The notes under the pieces were generated by a model, which had not been told where the DNA came from, did no database searches, and was given only the letters and a program-made list of their open reading frames with translations. Shown here piece after piece: positions 1-12,237 of a stretch of 64,000 nt of DNA (position 1 is its first letter; each line of letters opens with the position of its first letter). A program made the translations under genes and the position numbers. This stretch comes from Flaccisagitta enflata (lineage: Eukaryota; Chaetognatha; Sagittoidea; Aphragmophora): positions 44,578,001-44,642,000 of the forward strand of contig OZ231126.1 of assembly GCA_965153355.1 (NCBI GenBank). Direction: 5' to 3'.

Positions 1-56
1 TTTGACTGTCTGTCGTTACCTGTCTTAGTCTGTCTGTCTTTGTCTGTCAGTCTTGG

Positions 57-215
<159 letters not shown>

Positions 216-1310
216 GTCAGACGGAAGTCGAAAACTGGCTTCGATCAAGAATTTCAAGATGGACCACGAGCAAAGTCCATTGGCGCGAGGAGGTTTTACT
301 GCTGACGACGCGATGATATGGTGGGGGGGGGGGTTAAAGGTGGAGAAAGGGAGGGTCAGTGATTAGTCCAAATAGTGCGTGATGGTGGACATCTAGTTCT
401 GGCTTAATGGCAGAGATTTTTAAAAGTCATACTCAATGGTGCATTAATCTACCGGTGATGACGATGTTAGAAAAATAAATGTAACAATAATGAACGAAAA
501 ATCACTTTTGCTAGTGATGGTACGAATATCGCAAAACCTAAGGTACACAAGAACAAGGCCATCACGTGCGCTATATGAATCGTAAAACAAATGCGTGACG
601 GACCAACCGACGAGAGGACGTACAGAAGGACGCGTTGGTGGTGATGACCACTTTTGGACACGCACGTAGAAAACCCATTCTGCGTATGGTCGCTTAATTC
701 GTCCTTATTTCTCGTCATTCACGTGATTTTGTCATCTCTGCTTTGAAAATCAACAATAACATCAGTTGCCTCCAATTGTCTTGCCTCTTAACACCAGTTC
801 CATAAACAACGTCAAAAAGTACGAAGAAGCAAAAAGAAAGAAAAGAAAGAAAAAATATTCTAACTGAGCAAGCTGGCTTGTGTATCGTGTTATCCACTCA
901 GTGCTTGCCATGCTAATCATTCCGTAACTTACCCCTGGCAAGCCAGCAGTGCGTCGTTTGGCGACCTGTGGCTCGACCATGTCTTGACCTCACTTGATCT
1001 TTCCAGGAAAGGAAAAAATCGGACGTTAAGTCACCGTCGACGATTTTGGATAGGCGCGACATGAGACCTGAGACCTAAGGCCAAGACCTGATTAACTAAG
1101 AGGGCTTGAAAAGGGGAGTCGCCTAATCGCTGATTTGTTGAATCTAATCGACATTGAAAGAACTGAAGGAAGTTTTAGCACTCTCAAGATTTTTTTTCTT
1201 TTTTGCATAGACTGACTGTTCCATTTTTCGCGAACAGACGCTCCAAACACACCGAAACATGTTTCCATTAGCGTTGACAAAATTTCACAATCCCTGATCA
1301 GTAAATGATT
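216..1310. other. Gene-free stretch
   Basis: No coding exon recognised. A short G-run lies near 328-337. At about 595-672 there is a decayed piece resembling the family H tail (GACGGACCAACCGACG, then GGACACGCAC), too degenerate to delimit. Confidence 0.5.
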
Positions 1311-1473
1311 TTTTAGTCGCGGACAAGCGACTCTATAAGAGGCTTTGTCCGTCCGTCCGTCCGTCCGTCCGTCCGTCCGTCCGTTGGTAATGATCGAGTT
1401 CAAAAGTGCGAAAACCGCATTCCCGCCCCTGCCCATCCTTCCGCGACTGGTATTGGCCGTGTATCCGGCCTTG
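1311..1473 (-). mobile_element. Family H short interspersed element, reverse orientation
   Basis: Read on the minus strand it has the H layout: ACAAGGCCGGATACACGGCC head, CAGTCGCGGAAGGATGGGCAG body, (GGAC)n tract, AAAGCCTCTTATAGAGTCGC, then a hairpin tail ending GCGACTAAAAA. About 163 bp with no coding capacity. Confidence 0.8.
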
Positions 1474-1655
1474 TTTCTTCGGCAAGTGGTAATCAATGCC
1501 AATGATGAACCATTGGAATTGTACACCTCGTTAAAATGATTTAAAAGATCATTGTCTAGCTGTTGCAACATGAGCTTCTACTTCCGCTTAAGTGTAAGGC
1601 ATGAACGCATGATAATCAATAATTATTATCTATCAACAGATTGTATACTAACATG

Positions 1656-3055
<1,400 letters not shown>

Positions 3056-3175
3056 AAAGTCCATCAAATCCCACCCTTATGAAAAAAAAAAAACACCTAA
3101 CGCCACTTTATCCCACTCCACCCACCTACACAGTCCTTCAAATCCCACCCTGATGGGAAAAAAACACCTAAGACG
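3056..3175. repeat. 71-bp minisatellite, short array
   Basis: About one and a half copies of the unit found four times at 5422-5690: AACGCCACTTTATCCCACTC, a CACCCACCTACACAGTCC segment, then a CATCAAATCCCACCCTGATG segment followed by an A-run. Confidence 0.8.
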
Positions 3176-3341
3176 CACTGAAAATTACCATAAAATTTGC
3201 TACCCAAGCCAGATGAATCATAAAATTTTAATGATTGAAATCTAATGAAATCTTTTGATTCAATGTTTTCTATTCAACTACTAACAGACATATTTTGCAT
3301 ACATTTAACTTGCATTTGCCTGTTTTTATCTCTAATCCTTC

Positions 3342-4849
3342 TAGTCAGGGAGCTTAAGGAAGTGTGGGGTCAAAATTGCCATAAAACTCTGGAATTTTAC
3401 TATTCTAACATATTTTTTAATGCTGAACCCGAATCTGACCTCCGTTTTGGAATATTTTTTGGGCCCCTTTTTCAAAAATCTATTTTTTTGCAATTTTTGA
3501 GGTAAAAATACACTTTTTGGCTATTTGGAGTACATTATTGTCGCCTGGTTGCAATTTTTAGTGAAACCTAACAAGAACTGAAGTGAATACACAGTTGACA
3601 AGAATTTCACGGCTATATGGGGACTGTTAATTGCCAAAAACAGGCCATAAATGGCCCAAAACAGCAAAAAACGGCATTTTTTTCTGAAATATCAATGTTA
3701 TTTTAAAATTTTTTGCCAATCACTCTCAAATAAATCAGAACTAGGACAAATATACTTATTGAGAAGGTTTGACACTGCTACAGGGATTGTTCTGACTGGA
3801 TTGTGTAAGATGAGCGAATAATTCTGAATAAGAATGATCTGACAATGAAAATGCTGATTTTGGTCATTTTAGGTCATATTTGGCCTGTCTTTGGCCTGTC
3901 ATGACTCCTGTATCAGTATTCAAAGCTCTAAATGAGTATATTTGACCTATTTCTGACTGGATTGAGTGAAATTAGCAAAAAAATTCAGAATAACAGTGAT
4001 CTGTTCAAGAAAAATGCTAATTTTGGCCATTTTAGGCCATTTTTGGCCTGTTTCTGGCCTGTTTTGACCCTCGTTGCAGTGTCCAAAGCTCTCATTGAGT
4101 ATATTTGATCTACTTCTAACTGGATTGAGTGAGATTGGTGAAAAAATTCTGAATAACAATTTTATTTGATGAAACTGCCGATTTTGGCTATTTTAGGCTA
4201 TTTTTGGCCTGTTTTTGGCCTGGCGTGACCCTCCTATCAGTAGCCAAAGCTCTCGTTCAGTATATTTGACCTAGTTTTGACTGGATCGAGTGAGATCCAG
4301 AACGAAAAAATTCTAAATATCAATGATCTACTTGATGAAAACGCCAATTTTGGCCATTTTAGGCCATTTTTTGCCTGTTTTTGGCCTGTTACGATCCCTG
4401 CAGTATTGTTCAAAGCTCTCAATAAGTATATTTGTCCTGGATTTGACTCAATTGAGAGTGATTGGCAAGAAATTTTTAAATAACACTGATATTTCAGGAA
4501 AAAATGCTGTTTTTGACTGTTTTGGGCCATTTTTGACCTGTTTTTGGCAATTTACGGTCCCCGTATGACCGCGAAATTCTCGTAAACTGTGCATTCACTT
4601 CAGTTCTTGTTAGGTTTGACTAAAGAACGCAGCCAGGCAACAACAGTTTACTCCAAATAGCCAAAAAGTGCGTTTTTACCCCAAAAATTGCAAAAAAATG
4701 GATTTTTGAAAGGGGGGCCCATAAAATATTCCAACACGGAGGTCAGATTTGTGTTCAGCACGAAAAAATATGTCAGAATAGTGAAGTTCCAGAGTTTTTT
4801 GGCAATTTTGACCCCACACTTTAGTTTCTGCCATCAAGCTTCCTGACTA
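3342..4849. mobile_element. Foldback element F1 with long terminal inverted repeats
   Basis: The left arm (3342 to about 3795, starting TAGTCAGGGAGCTTAAGG) is the reverse complement of the right arm (about 4385-4849, ending AAGCTTCCTGACTA), with many substitutions; weak homology continues outward to about 3318 and 4883. Between and partly inside the arms are four copies of a 162-165-bp tandem unit, starting at 3835, 3997, 4159, 4324 and a partial at 4487, each with GGCCATTTTAGGCCATTTTT. There is no ORF for a transposase, so it is non-autonomous if mobile. No convincing target-site duplication was found. Confidence 0.8.
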
Positions 4850-4915
4850 TTCATTTTACAGTTGAAAATACAGGCAAAATGCAATAAAAACTTGTTTTGT
4901 CAATGCACCATGACC

Positions 4916-5052
4916 CATTGGAAATTTTAAATTTGCCTAGAAAATCAAAACATCAACAAAAGAAGAACATAGCGCGATTCCCAAATCTGAGGGCGCTATG
5001 CTTTTCTTTTGTTGATCTGATGATTTTCTATGCTGATTTAAAATTTCCAATG
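4916..5052. repeat. 137-bp hairpin (MITE-like)
   Basis: Begins CATTGGAAATTTTAAAT and ends ATTTAAAATTTCCAATG; the arms continue with CAACAAAAGAAGAACATAGC against GCTATGCTTTTCTTTTGTTG. A small stem-loop repeat of unknown family. Confidence 0.75.
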
Positions 5053-5210
5053 AGCAGTTACTGAAAAAATTGTTAGCCATTTTTTCACTTTTTTGTCACT
5101 TCAAAAGTTAGTTTCCTTCAATTTTCTTTCATTAACGTCATTTGATAGTCATAGATTGGTTTCTTCATGTAGAAATATACTTCTTATTTTTGAAACAAGC
5201 CCGATCGGGC

Positions 5211-5335
5211 AACTAGATGCGTCATCTGCGTGATATTAGAAGAGGCGTAACGGACCGACGGACGGACGGACCGACGGACGGACGGACCAACGGACAGACC
5301 CTCTTGTAGAGATGCGATGACGCATCTAAAAACAA
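5211..5335 (+). mobile_element. Variant family H element with TAGATGCGTCATC ends
   Basis: A (GGACGGACGGACC)-type tract is followed by CCTCTTGTAGAGATGCGATG and ACGCATCTAAAAAC. Layout matches family H, but the hairpin uses GATGCGTCATC in place of GTCGCGGAC. Probably a divergent subfamily. Confidence 0.55.
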
Positions 5336-5421
5336 CACAGTCATTGACCAAAACGAAAATGGTAAAGCAATTCATACCTTTGGCCTCAGGGTAAATTCTT
5401 TCCTACTTAATTTTAGTGCGT

Positions 5422-5690
5422 CCTAACGCCACTTTATCCCACTCCACCCACCTACACAGTCCATCAAATCCCACCCTGATGGGAAAAAACACCTAACGCC
5501 ACTTTATGCCACTCCACCCACCTACACAGTCCTTCAAATCCCACCCTGATGGGAAAAAAACACCTAACGCCACTTTATCCCACTCCACCCACCTACACAG
5601 TCCATCAAATCCCACCCTGATGGGAAAAAAACACCTAACGCCACTTTATGCCACTCCACCCACCTATACTCTTTACGCGATACTCTTTAC
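5422..5690. repeat. 71-bp minisatellite, four copies
   Basis: CCTAACGCCACTTTAT recurs at 5422, 5492, 5563 and 5634, a 70-71-bp period. The unit is the same as at 3056-3175. Confidence 0.92.
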
Positions 5691-6163
5691 AGTAAATTCT
5701 AAAAAAAATCAATGTAAAATATTCGTATATTGATATTCAGATAAGATATCCGCATAGGGTGCTGAATGTTAATGTCTCTATTTCTTCTTTGCGTTCTATT
5801 CTGTTTCTATCATCGGTACACATCAGTTGGTCTGTCCCACTATTAGTGTATTTGTTGGTCCGACAATCAGACGATCCACCACTACTCTAACAGCTAATTC
5901 TCTCTTTATTCTTCTCTCTGCCGGTCTGTCTGTCTGTCATTTTGTCTGTCTGATCAAGTGATTTTCTCAAAATGGAAAAAAAAAAGAAAGAAAAGATTTT
6001 TTCTTGGTCAAAACAAGTGAACTTTCAAAACTGAAAAAAATTTACACTTAAAACCGAGGACGAGCAAGTTGATTGGCCAATCTTAAAGTCACTAAGTCGT
6101 TACAGAAGGGGTGTGGCAGAAATATTACGCTTGGTCTGGATGCGAAACATTTGCTTTTGAAAC
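5691..6163. other. 3' flank of the HEPN-kelch gene
   Basis: No coding exon. On the minus strand, AATAAA (TTTATT at about 5905-5910 on plus) lies about 255 bp downstream of the stop codon at 6164 and is a possible polyadenylation signal. A short CTGT tract occurs near 5925-5950. Confidence 0.45.
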
Positions 6164-7221
6164 TTAAAACGTGACGTCAAAAGCGATCATGTGTCGTGGA
6201 TGCGTCGTCTGGTCATAATCAACGTATCCACCCAGACAAAGAACAAAGGCGCCTTTTTCCCTACGAATGCCAATGGCGCGATGCTCCTGTAATCCCTTCC
6301 CGATTTCGGATGAAAGGGGCGTTTCTTCTTTCCACTCGCGAGTCTCGACGTCGTAGAGTTGGACTTTGTTGGTTACTTCACCAGCCTCACTGCCGCCCAC
6401 GAACATGATATGCCTTTCACTGACTGGCGTCGCGGTATGAGCACAGATCTCCATCGGGTATCCCGTGTCTGTGATTTCCGTCAACTGAAGGGTTTTCATA
6501 TCCAGACTATAGAAATCTTTCAATCCCTCCCCGTTGCAGATGCCACCGTGAATGAAGGCGGAGTCACCGAGAACCGCGACGGCGCAAAGGACACGAGGCG
6601 TGAGTTGAGCTCCTCTCATCGAAAGACGAGAGGAAACGTTGGTTTCGGGATCGTATCGATACAAATCGTTGGTGTAAAAGGCGTTCCTGTCAGTCATTTC
6701 GACGAAATCGTCTTTCCTCCGTTCGTCGATTCGAGTGACGTAGCCGCAGAGGAAAAACGCTTTTCCTTCGAAGGCGAATGCTTTGTGGTCGCGAATCGGC
6801 GGCGGAGTTTCGCCGGCAGGATGGAGTCTTCTGAATTTGCCGGCGGAAGAGAGAGTAGAGAGAGCGTCGCTTGATTCCTCGAAGATTGGGCCTCCTCCGG
6901 AAATGTAAAGAGTTTGTCCGCAGACGACTGCCGCAGTACAGTAGCTTTCAGGATGAATGGATCCGGTCGCTTCGATGACTTCCCATTTGCCGGGAAGTTG
7001 AGGAGTCGAACTCAACGTGTGAACGTAAATCACGTTCGTTGGGAGAGGAAGGAAGTTTCCATTTGGTTGCACTTGACAACCACCCCAAATCAGGAGTCGA
7101 CCTTCTAGGATTCCGGCGACGAAACCAACGCCGACTGGAAAACGATTGGCCGATTTCCAATTCTTTTTCAAAATTGGTGGTAAGTCGATGAGATATTGAC
7201 GAATACCCACGGTTGAGAGGT
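6164..7221 (-). CDS. Exon 2, kelch propeller
   Basis: The acceptor reads CTTATTTCCTCAG|ACCTCT on the minus strand; the exon supplies residues 226 (part) to 577. Frame continues upstream of the acceptor only into a low-complexity CT-rich intron. Confidence 0.88.
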
Positions 7222-9847
7222 CTGAGGAAATAAGCATCGATGGTGTGCATGAGGAACAGAAGATGGAGAGAGAGAGAAAGAGAGAGAAAAAAGAGAGGTG
7301 AAAAATACACAGACACAGACATAAGTCCAAAAGCCACACACACTCATAAAATAATCAGATAATCCAAAGTAATGACAAAAATTAACACAATCACTTTGAA
7401 TAAATTTCGATTTAATGAAGCTTATTTCGTCGGTCGAATTCATTTGCTATTGATGTAAATGATCTGATGCAGTTTTTTTTCTCATGTAAGCAAACAAAAA
7501 ACAAAAAACAAAAAACAAATAGTCGCAAAAGCGTTAGATGGTCAGCGGTACCCGTTGCCCCCATGTGAGTGTATGTGGATGTGTGAGGGTGAGAGGGGCA
7601 GCGGCCCCGAAGGGGCCGATGACCTATGCTTAGTAAGTTTGAAGGTTCTTGACTGGAATTTGAGTTTCAATCCTGGGATGAGCCTTGAGGCTTGGATTTG
7701 AGCCTTGAGGCTTTGATTTGAGTCTTGAGGCTATCATTTGAGCCTTGAGGCTGTTATTTGAGCCTCATGACTGATTTGAGCCTTGTGGCTGGGATCTGAG
7801 CCTTGAGGCTGGGGTTTGAGCCTTGAGGCTGGGGTTTGAGCCTTGAATTTGTGATTTGAGCCTCAAGGCTGTAATTTGAGCCTCGAGGCTGGAATCTGAG
7901 CTTCAAGACTGGGATTTGAGCCTTAAGACTGAGATTTGGTCCTGAAGTTTAAGAATTTAAGCCTGGAGGCTGGAATTTGAGCCTGGAGGCTGGAATTTCA
8001 GCTTGGTGACTGGGATTTGGGCCTCGAGGCTGGGATTTGAGCCTCAAGGCTGGGATTTGAGCCTCAAGGCTGAGATTTGAGCCTCAAGGCTGGGATTTGA
8101 GCCTCAAGGCTGGGATTTGAGCCTCAAGGCTGGGATTTGAGCCTCAAGGCTGGGATTGGAGCCTCAAGGCTGGGATTGGAGCCTCAGGGCTGGGATTGGA
8201 GCCTTGACGCTGAGATTTGAGCTTCGAGGCTGGAATGTGGGCCTTGAAGTAAGAATTTGGACCTTGAGACTAGGATTTGGGCCTCACAACTGGGATTTGA
8301 GCTTCGAAGGGGGTGGACGGACGGAGAAGGAGGAGGAGAAATTTCTCCTGTGTGAAAGCATAGGTCATCGGCCCCTTCGGGGCCGCTGCCCAAAAACAAA
8401 AAACTAAAAACAAAAAACAAAAAACAAAAAACAAAAAACAAAAAACAAAAAACAAAAAACAAAAAACAAAAAACAGGAAAAAAAAAATAAAGAAAAAAAT
8501 GAAAAATTGAAAAAATAAAAAAAATTGAATAGATAAAGACATAAAGAATAGAAAAATAAAGAAAGAAAAAATTGAAAATTGAAAAAATAAAAGATGAAAA
8601 AATGAAAAAAAATGAAATATAGAAAAATATAACAAAAAAGAAAAAACGAAAAAAGAAAAAAAAAAAGAAAAAAGAAAAGGGTTAGAAATAAAAAATAATA
8701 AAAAAATAAAAAAAATAAATAAATAAATAAAAAAAAAACAAACAAAAAACGTAAAACAAAAATCAATTCAGAACAACAAATGAAAAAAGAAAAAAAAACA
8801 GAAAATCGGTCAATTGCACATAGATCAAACCTGGAGGTTGATGTGCGTTTCCCACATCATTTTGTCCAAAGGAACGAAGCTTGAGATCCTGGAAGGGTCC
8901 AACTGAGTGAAGTAAAGAAAGTTCATTTTGTCAGTTCTTTATGGAATTTGATAAAAAGCGTGCGGCTGGGCATTAATGCTCTCTACTTAAGGCCAGTACT
9001 TAGCGATTACATAGATGATCAGCGGTGCACCAACCGAGTGACCGAAACTACTTCTTATTCTCATGAAATTGCTTGCTTGCGCCTTGCTGATGAAAAGGCC
9101 TTTCCCCACATCCCAGCTGCCTAATCAAGACTAGAGTGAAAGGAAACGATGCAAATCGATGTTTTTCCTACCAATTGGTGAAGCGTCATGACCTCCCGAT
9201 ATGAAGAGTTGACAATTACTCATGTTGTAAACAATTTTGTTATCCTTGTTAACGAACACAGTATCCGCCGCAACGTTGAATGTCTCCCCTCTGGCTTTTG
9301 CCGCCGCCACTAGCGTCTCGAAATCTCTCGCCTTCCGCTCGACGGCGTGGATGTCATCCCTTCGTATTTGGTTCAGCACCCTCCGCCAACTTCGCCGTTG
9401 TTCTTGCATCTTATCAAACAGCGAGTCGACGGCATCCTCGATCTTCCGGAACCAGTCTTCAAACTCCAGTTCATCGTCCATCTCCGTTGACGTAGAGTGG
9501 GCCAAATGATTGCGGAATTCCTTCATTTTGTCAAAACCCGGGCAATCGGGCGCGATCACGGTCATGAGATGGTTGAAAAAGGTGATGTCGACGTCGTCGA
9601 AGATGGGAATTTCTTTATTTCCGTCCATTTCCTTGGATTGGTTCCTCCAGAAGCGATATCTTCTGATGTGTTTGTGATTATCATGGCACCATTGACGCCA
9701 CGCGTCGGGAAAGTCTGGGACAGCGAAGCCAAGCGTTTCTGAGAGCTTAGCCCGGACGAAATCCTTGACGATGTCGTTGCAGCGGACAAATCCCGCTTGA
9801 AGGCGCATCATGCGCACGCGACCGTCGGTGTAGTAACTGGACGCCAT
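6164..9847 (-). CDS. HEPN (DZIP3-type)-kelch repeat protein, two exons, 577 aa
   Basis: Two minus-strand exons, 9847-9172 and 7221-6164, join in phase 1 (ATT G|AC CTC) across a GT-AG intron. The start ATG at 9847 has a good context (ACAATGG); stop TAA is at 6166-6164. Residues about 5-200 look like the DZIP3-type HEPN fold: DVDITFFNHLM precedes EFRNHLAH at 111-117, giving the R-x4-H motif (R112, H117) of HEPN ribonuclease or RNA-binding domains; a charged helical stretch (130-200) follows. Residues 227-577 hold kelch blades with Gly doublets at 272, 334, 451, 501 and 556 and a single-Gly version at 384; FISGGHD at 216-220 may be one more. Kelch propellers bind protein partners; HEPN domains in animals are often in RNA-turnover or innate-sensing proteins. 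The role of this combination is inferred and not established. The intron holds a family V element. Confidence 0.82.
7520..8396 (+). mobile_element. Family V element, best-preserved copy
   Basis: Order: TAGTCGCAAAAGCG at 7520; GGTCAGCGGTACCCGTTGCC near 7540; a 35-bp inverted repeat at 7597-7631 starting GGGCAGCGGCCCCGAAGGGG; roughly 30 degenerate copies of a 20-bp unit (TGGGATTTGAGCCTCAAGGC); the exact 35/35 reverse complement of the inverted repeat at 8357-8391; then CCCAAAAA. No ORF of its own. It sits inside an (AAAAAC)n tract, with AAAAAC repeats on both sides. The A-rich end suggests retroposition with a VNTR, as in composite SINE-VNTR elements; the inverted repeats suggest a foldback element. 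The sequence does not decide between these. Confidence 0.85.
8391..8816. repeat. (AAAAAC)n and A-rich low-complexity tract
   Basis: AAAAAC repeats to about 8475, then irregular A-rich DNA with AAT, GAAA and TAAA words. Long reverse-strand frames here encode only Phe/Leu/Ser. Confidence 0.95.
9172..9847 (-). CDS. Exon 1, HEPN domain
   Basis: 676 nt, residues 1-225 plus one base. The donor is CCAATTG|GTAGGA on the minus strand. The frame is open a little upstream of 9847, but the first in-frame ATG is at 9847. Confidence 0.85.
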
Positions 9848-10026
9848 TGTTAAGGGCGTATAGGAGACTACAGACACGAAAGAAATACTTGGTGCGATAT
9901 CTTTCGAAAAAAAAAAACTTTGTTCTTTCGCAGTTTGTCATTGATAACAGCAACTGATTACAACCTGGTGATCGAATGGAGACCTGGTTCTTATCTAATG
10001 TCTCTCTTTCTCTTTCTCTTTCTCAA

Positions 10027-10105
<79 letters not shown>

Positions 10106-10184
10106 CTCTCTCTCTCAATCAACCACAACAAGAACTACAACAACAATGACAACAAAAACAACAACAACAAAAACAACATCAACC

Positions 10185-10245
<61 letters not shown>

Positions 10246-10260
10246 AAACATTTTTTAGGA
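9848..10260. repeat. Upstream flank of the HEPN-kelch gene, (CTTT)n and (AAC)n tracts
   Basis: About 150 bp of unique sequence, then CTTT repeats (about 10044-10104), a short CT tract and (AAC)n at about 10140-10253. No promoter element could be identified with confidence. Confidence 0.85.
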
Positions 10261-10630
10261 ACATTAAGTTAGGTCCCGAGTTGTTGGTGACTGTCGGACG
10301 AGTGGACATCTGGAATGGAAAGAACAGTACGTACGATGAAAACATCAACGCAGCAGCAGCAGCAGCAACAACAAACACAACAAAAACAACAAAACAAAAA
10401 CAACAAAACAAAACCAACAACAACAACAACAACAAAAACATTTTTTAAAAACATCAAGTTAGGTCCCGAGTTTTTGGTGACTGTCGGACGAGTGGACATC
10501 TGGGATGGAAAGAACAGTAGGTACGATGAAAACATCAACGCAGCAGCAGCAAAAACAAATACAACAAAAACAACAAAACAAAAACAACAAAATAAAACCA
10601 ACAACAACAACAACAACAAAAGCGAAAAAA
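10244..10630. repeat. Duplicated segment with a conserved non-repetitive core
   Basis: A unit of about 190 bp occurs twice. Its core (about 10262-10350 and 10453-10541) contains AGTTAGGTCCCGAG, GGTGACTGTCGGACGAGTGG and GGAAAGAACAGTA, and differs at only a few sites; CAGCAG and AAC-rich tracts separate the copies. The first core is preceded by ATTTTTTAG and followed by GTACGT, so it could be a small duplicated exon. No known protein was recognised, so it is left as a repeat. Confidence 0.6.
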
Positions 10631-10655
10631 AAACAACAACAAAAGCCAAACATCG

Positions 10656-10744
<89 letters not shown>

Positions 10745-10750
10745 AACAAT

Positions 10751-10811
<61 letters not shown>

Positions 10812-10828
10812 GCGACAACGACAACAGC

Positions 10829-10887
<59 letters not shown>

Positions 10888-10938
10888 AAACAACAACAGC
10901 AACAACTACAACAGCAACAACCACAACAACCAAAACAG

Positions 10939-11010
<72 letters not shown>

Positions 11011-11040
11011 TATCATCATCATCATCATTATCATCATCAT
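10631..11040. repeat. (CAA)n then (CAT)n microsatellite
   Basis: CAA repeats with few interruptions to about 10937, followed by CAT repeats to about 11040. The long Gln/Asn/Leu/Val frames are artefacts. Confidence 0.97.
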
Positions 11041-11499
11041 CTCTCTGATTTTGTAGGAAAATCTGCCATGAAGACAATGTTATGCCACTGTTAGGGTACG
11101 TGTAGTAAAAAGCTTGAATTTGCAAAAAAAAAAAAAAAAAAAAGAAAAAAAGAAAGGAAATGCGAAACAAATTCTTTACAAATCTGGCCGTTTTTGCTCA
11201 ATCTGCATAAAATTGTTTAATGGTAACACTGGCTAAAATAGATTAAAAATGAAATTCCAGCAAATTTCAACATTTTGTTGAAGCCAAACAACTGTCGACT
11301 GAGGCCAGCACGCTACGGGGGAGGCTTTCATAGGTCAAGAAAAATGCTCGGTCATGACGGCGAGTGGTTTGGGCTTCAGGGAGGTCTATTTTATCACTTG
11401 GTACTGAAGAGAAAAAAATTCCCCTTCAAAATTTTTTTTAAATCAACAAAATGTGTCATATCTGATACATTTTGCCAGATAAGTTGAATAGTGAAAGCC
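11041..11499. other. Gene-free stretch
   Basis: Contains an A19 tract near 11125. No exon or RNA gene was recognised. Confidence 0.6.
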
Positions 11500-11975
11500 T
11501 ACAGTACGATGGGAGCAATGAGCTCCTCAGAAAGAGGGTCATTTCCTGCTTCCGCATTTCACTGAAGTGGCTCGTGCAATGGTTTTCCTGAAAGCTGGTG
11601 GGTCAGAGCATTGCGTGAATAAAGTTATATGACTCTAGCTGTAACTCTTGACCAAAAAGAAAAAAAATCCAACACCAGTCCAGTCTCGAACCCGCTACTT
11701 AGAAGAGAAAATTCTCATCCCAAGTTCAACGCACTACCAATAAAGCTACCGCGCCGCGCGTAATCAAAAGGCGCCAATCGTTGGTTTTATTTCAATTGCC
11801 TTGGCGCATCTCACCTTGAACTCGACATTACGCGAATTTGTTTTGTTCGTTTGGCTTCGCCGAAGATTTTTATCTCTTGCATGTTTTATTTCATAAAATG
11901 GCTTAAAATCATCGTAGAAACTTTTTTTAAAAAAGAAATTAAAGGATTTTAAAAGATCTATCGAACAGTGTTGGT
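11500..11975 (-). mobile_element. tRNA-module repeat, copy 1 (inverted relative to 22182-22683)
   Basis: Read on the minus strand it contains a tRNA-like block: A-box-like TAGCTTTATTGGTAG at 11748-11734 and B box GGTTCGAGACT at 11692-11682, spaced as in tRNA-derived pol III promoters. The rest (ACAGTACGATGGGAGCAATG at the outer end, and a tract near 11890-11975) matches copy 2 in reverse. It could be a tRNA-derived SINE, or one arm of a larger inverted-repeat unit. Confidence 0.7.
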
Positions 11976-12099
11976 TTCATGTCGATCACATATGCACGAC
12001 AAGGACAGGAGCGGATCAAAGTCAAACTAAAAAAAACTGGAAATTTTTCAACCCCTCCGTCGTTGACGTAAGGTGCAGGTAATACGTCAGCAAATGTTG
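11976..12099. other. Short spacer, nothing recognised
   Basis: Unique AT-rich sequence between the tRNA-module repeat and palindrome F2. Confidence 0.5.
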
Positions 12100-12206
12100 G
12101 GGTGTTCATGAACAATATTTCATTTGACTATTTATAAATGTATAAAAACAATAAACAGTTAAGTAAACAGTTTTATTATCAAAAGCTCAAAAAAAGCATA
12201 TTTATA

Positions 12207-12237
<31 letters not shown>

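Larger units (their letters stand above)
7222..9171 (-). other. Intron of the HEPN-kelch gene
   Basis: 1950 bp, GT-AG. It contains an (AAAAAC)n tract near 7494-7519, a family V element (7520-8396) and about 420 bp of A-rich DNA (8391-8816). No further exon was seen in 8817-9171. Confidence 0.8.

Noticed and set aside
3342-4849. A TTC target-site duplication for F1
   Set aside because: Three bases only, and the TIR edge is uncertain; could be chance.
6359-6874. Plus-strand frame opposite the kelch exon
   Set aside because: Shadow of the minus-strand coding exon; no domain, no splice sites.
7640-8300. Regular 20-bp units could suggest a CRISPR array
   Set aside because: Units are directly adjacent with no unique spacers, degenerate, and lie in a eukaryotic intron between inverted repeats.
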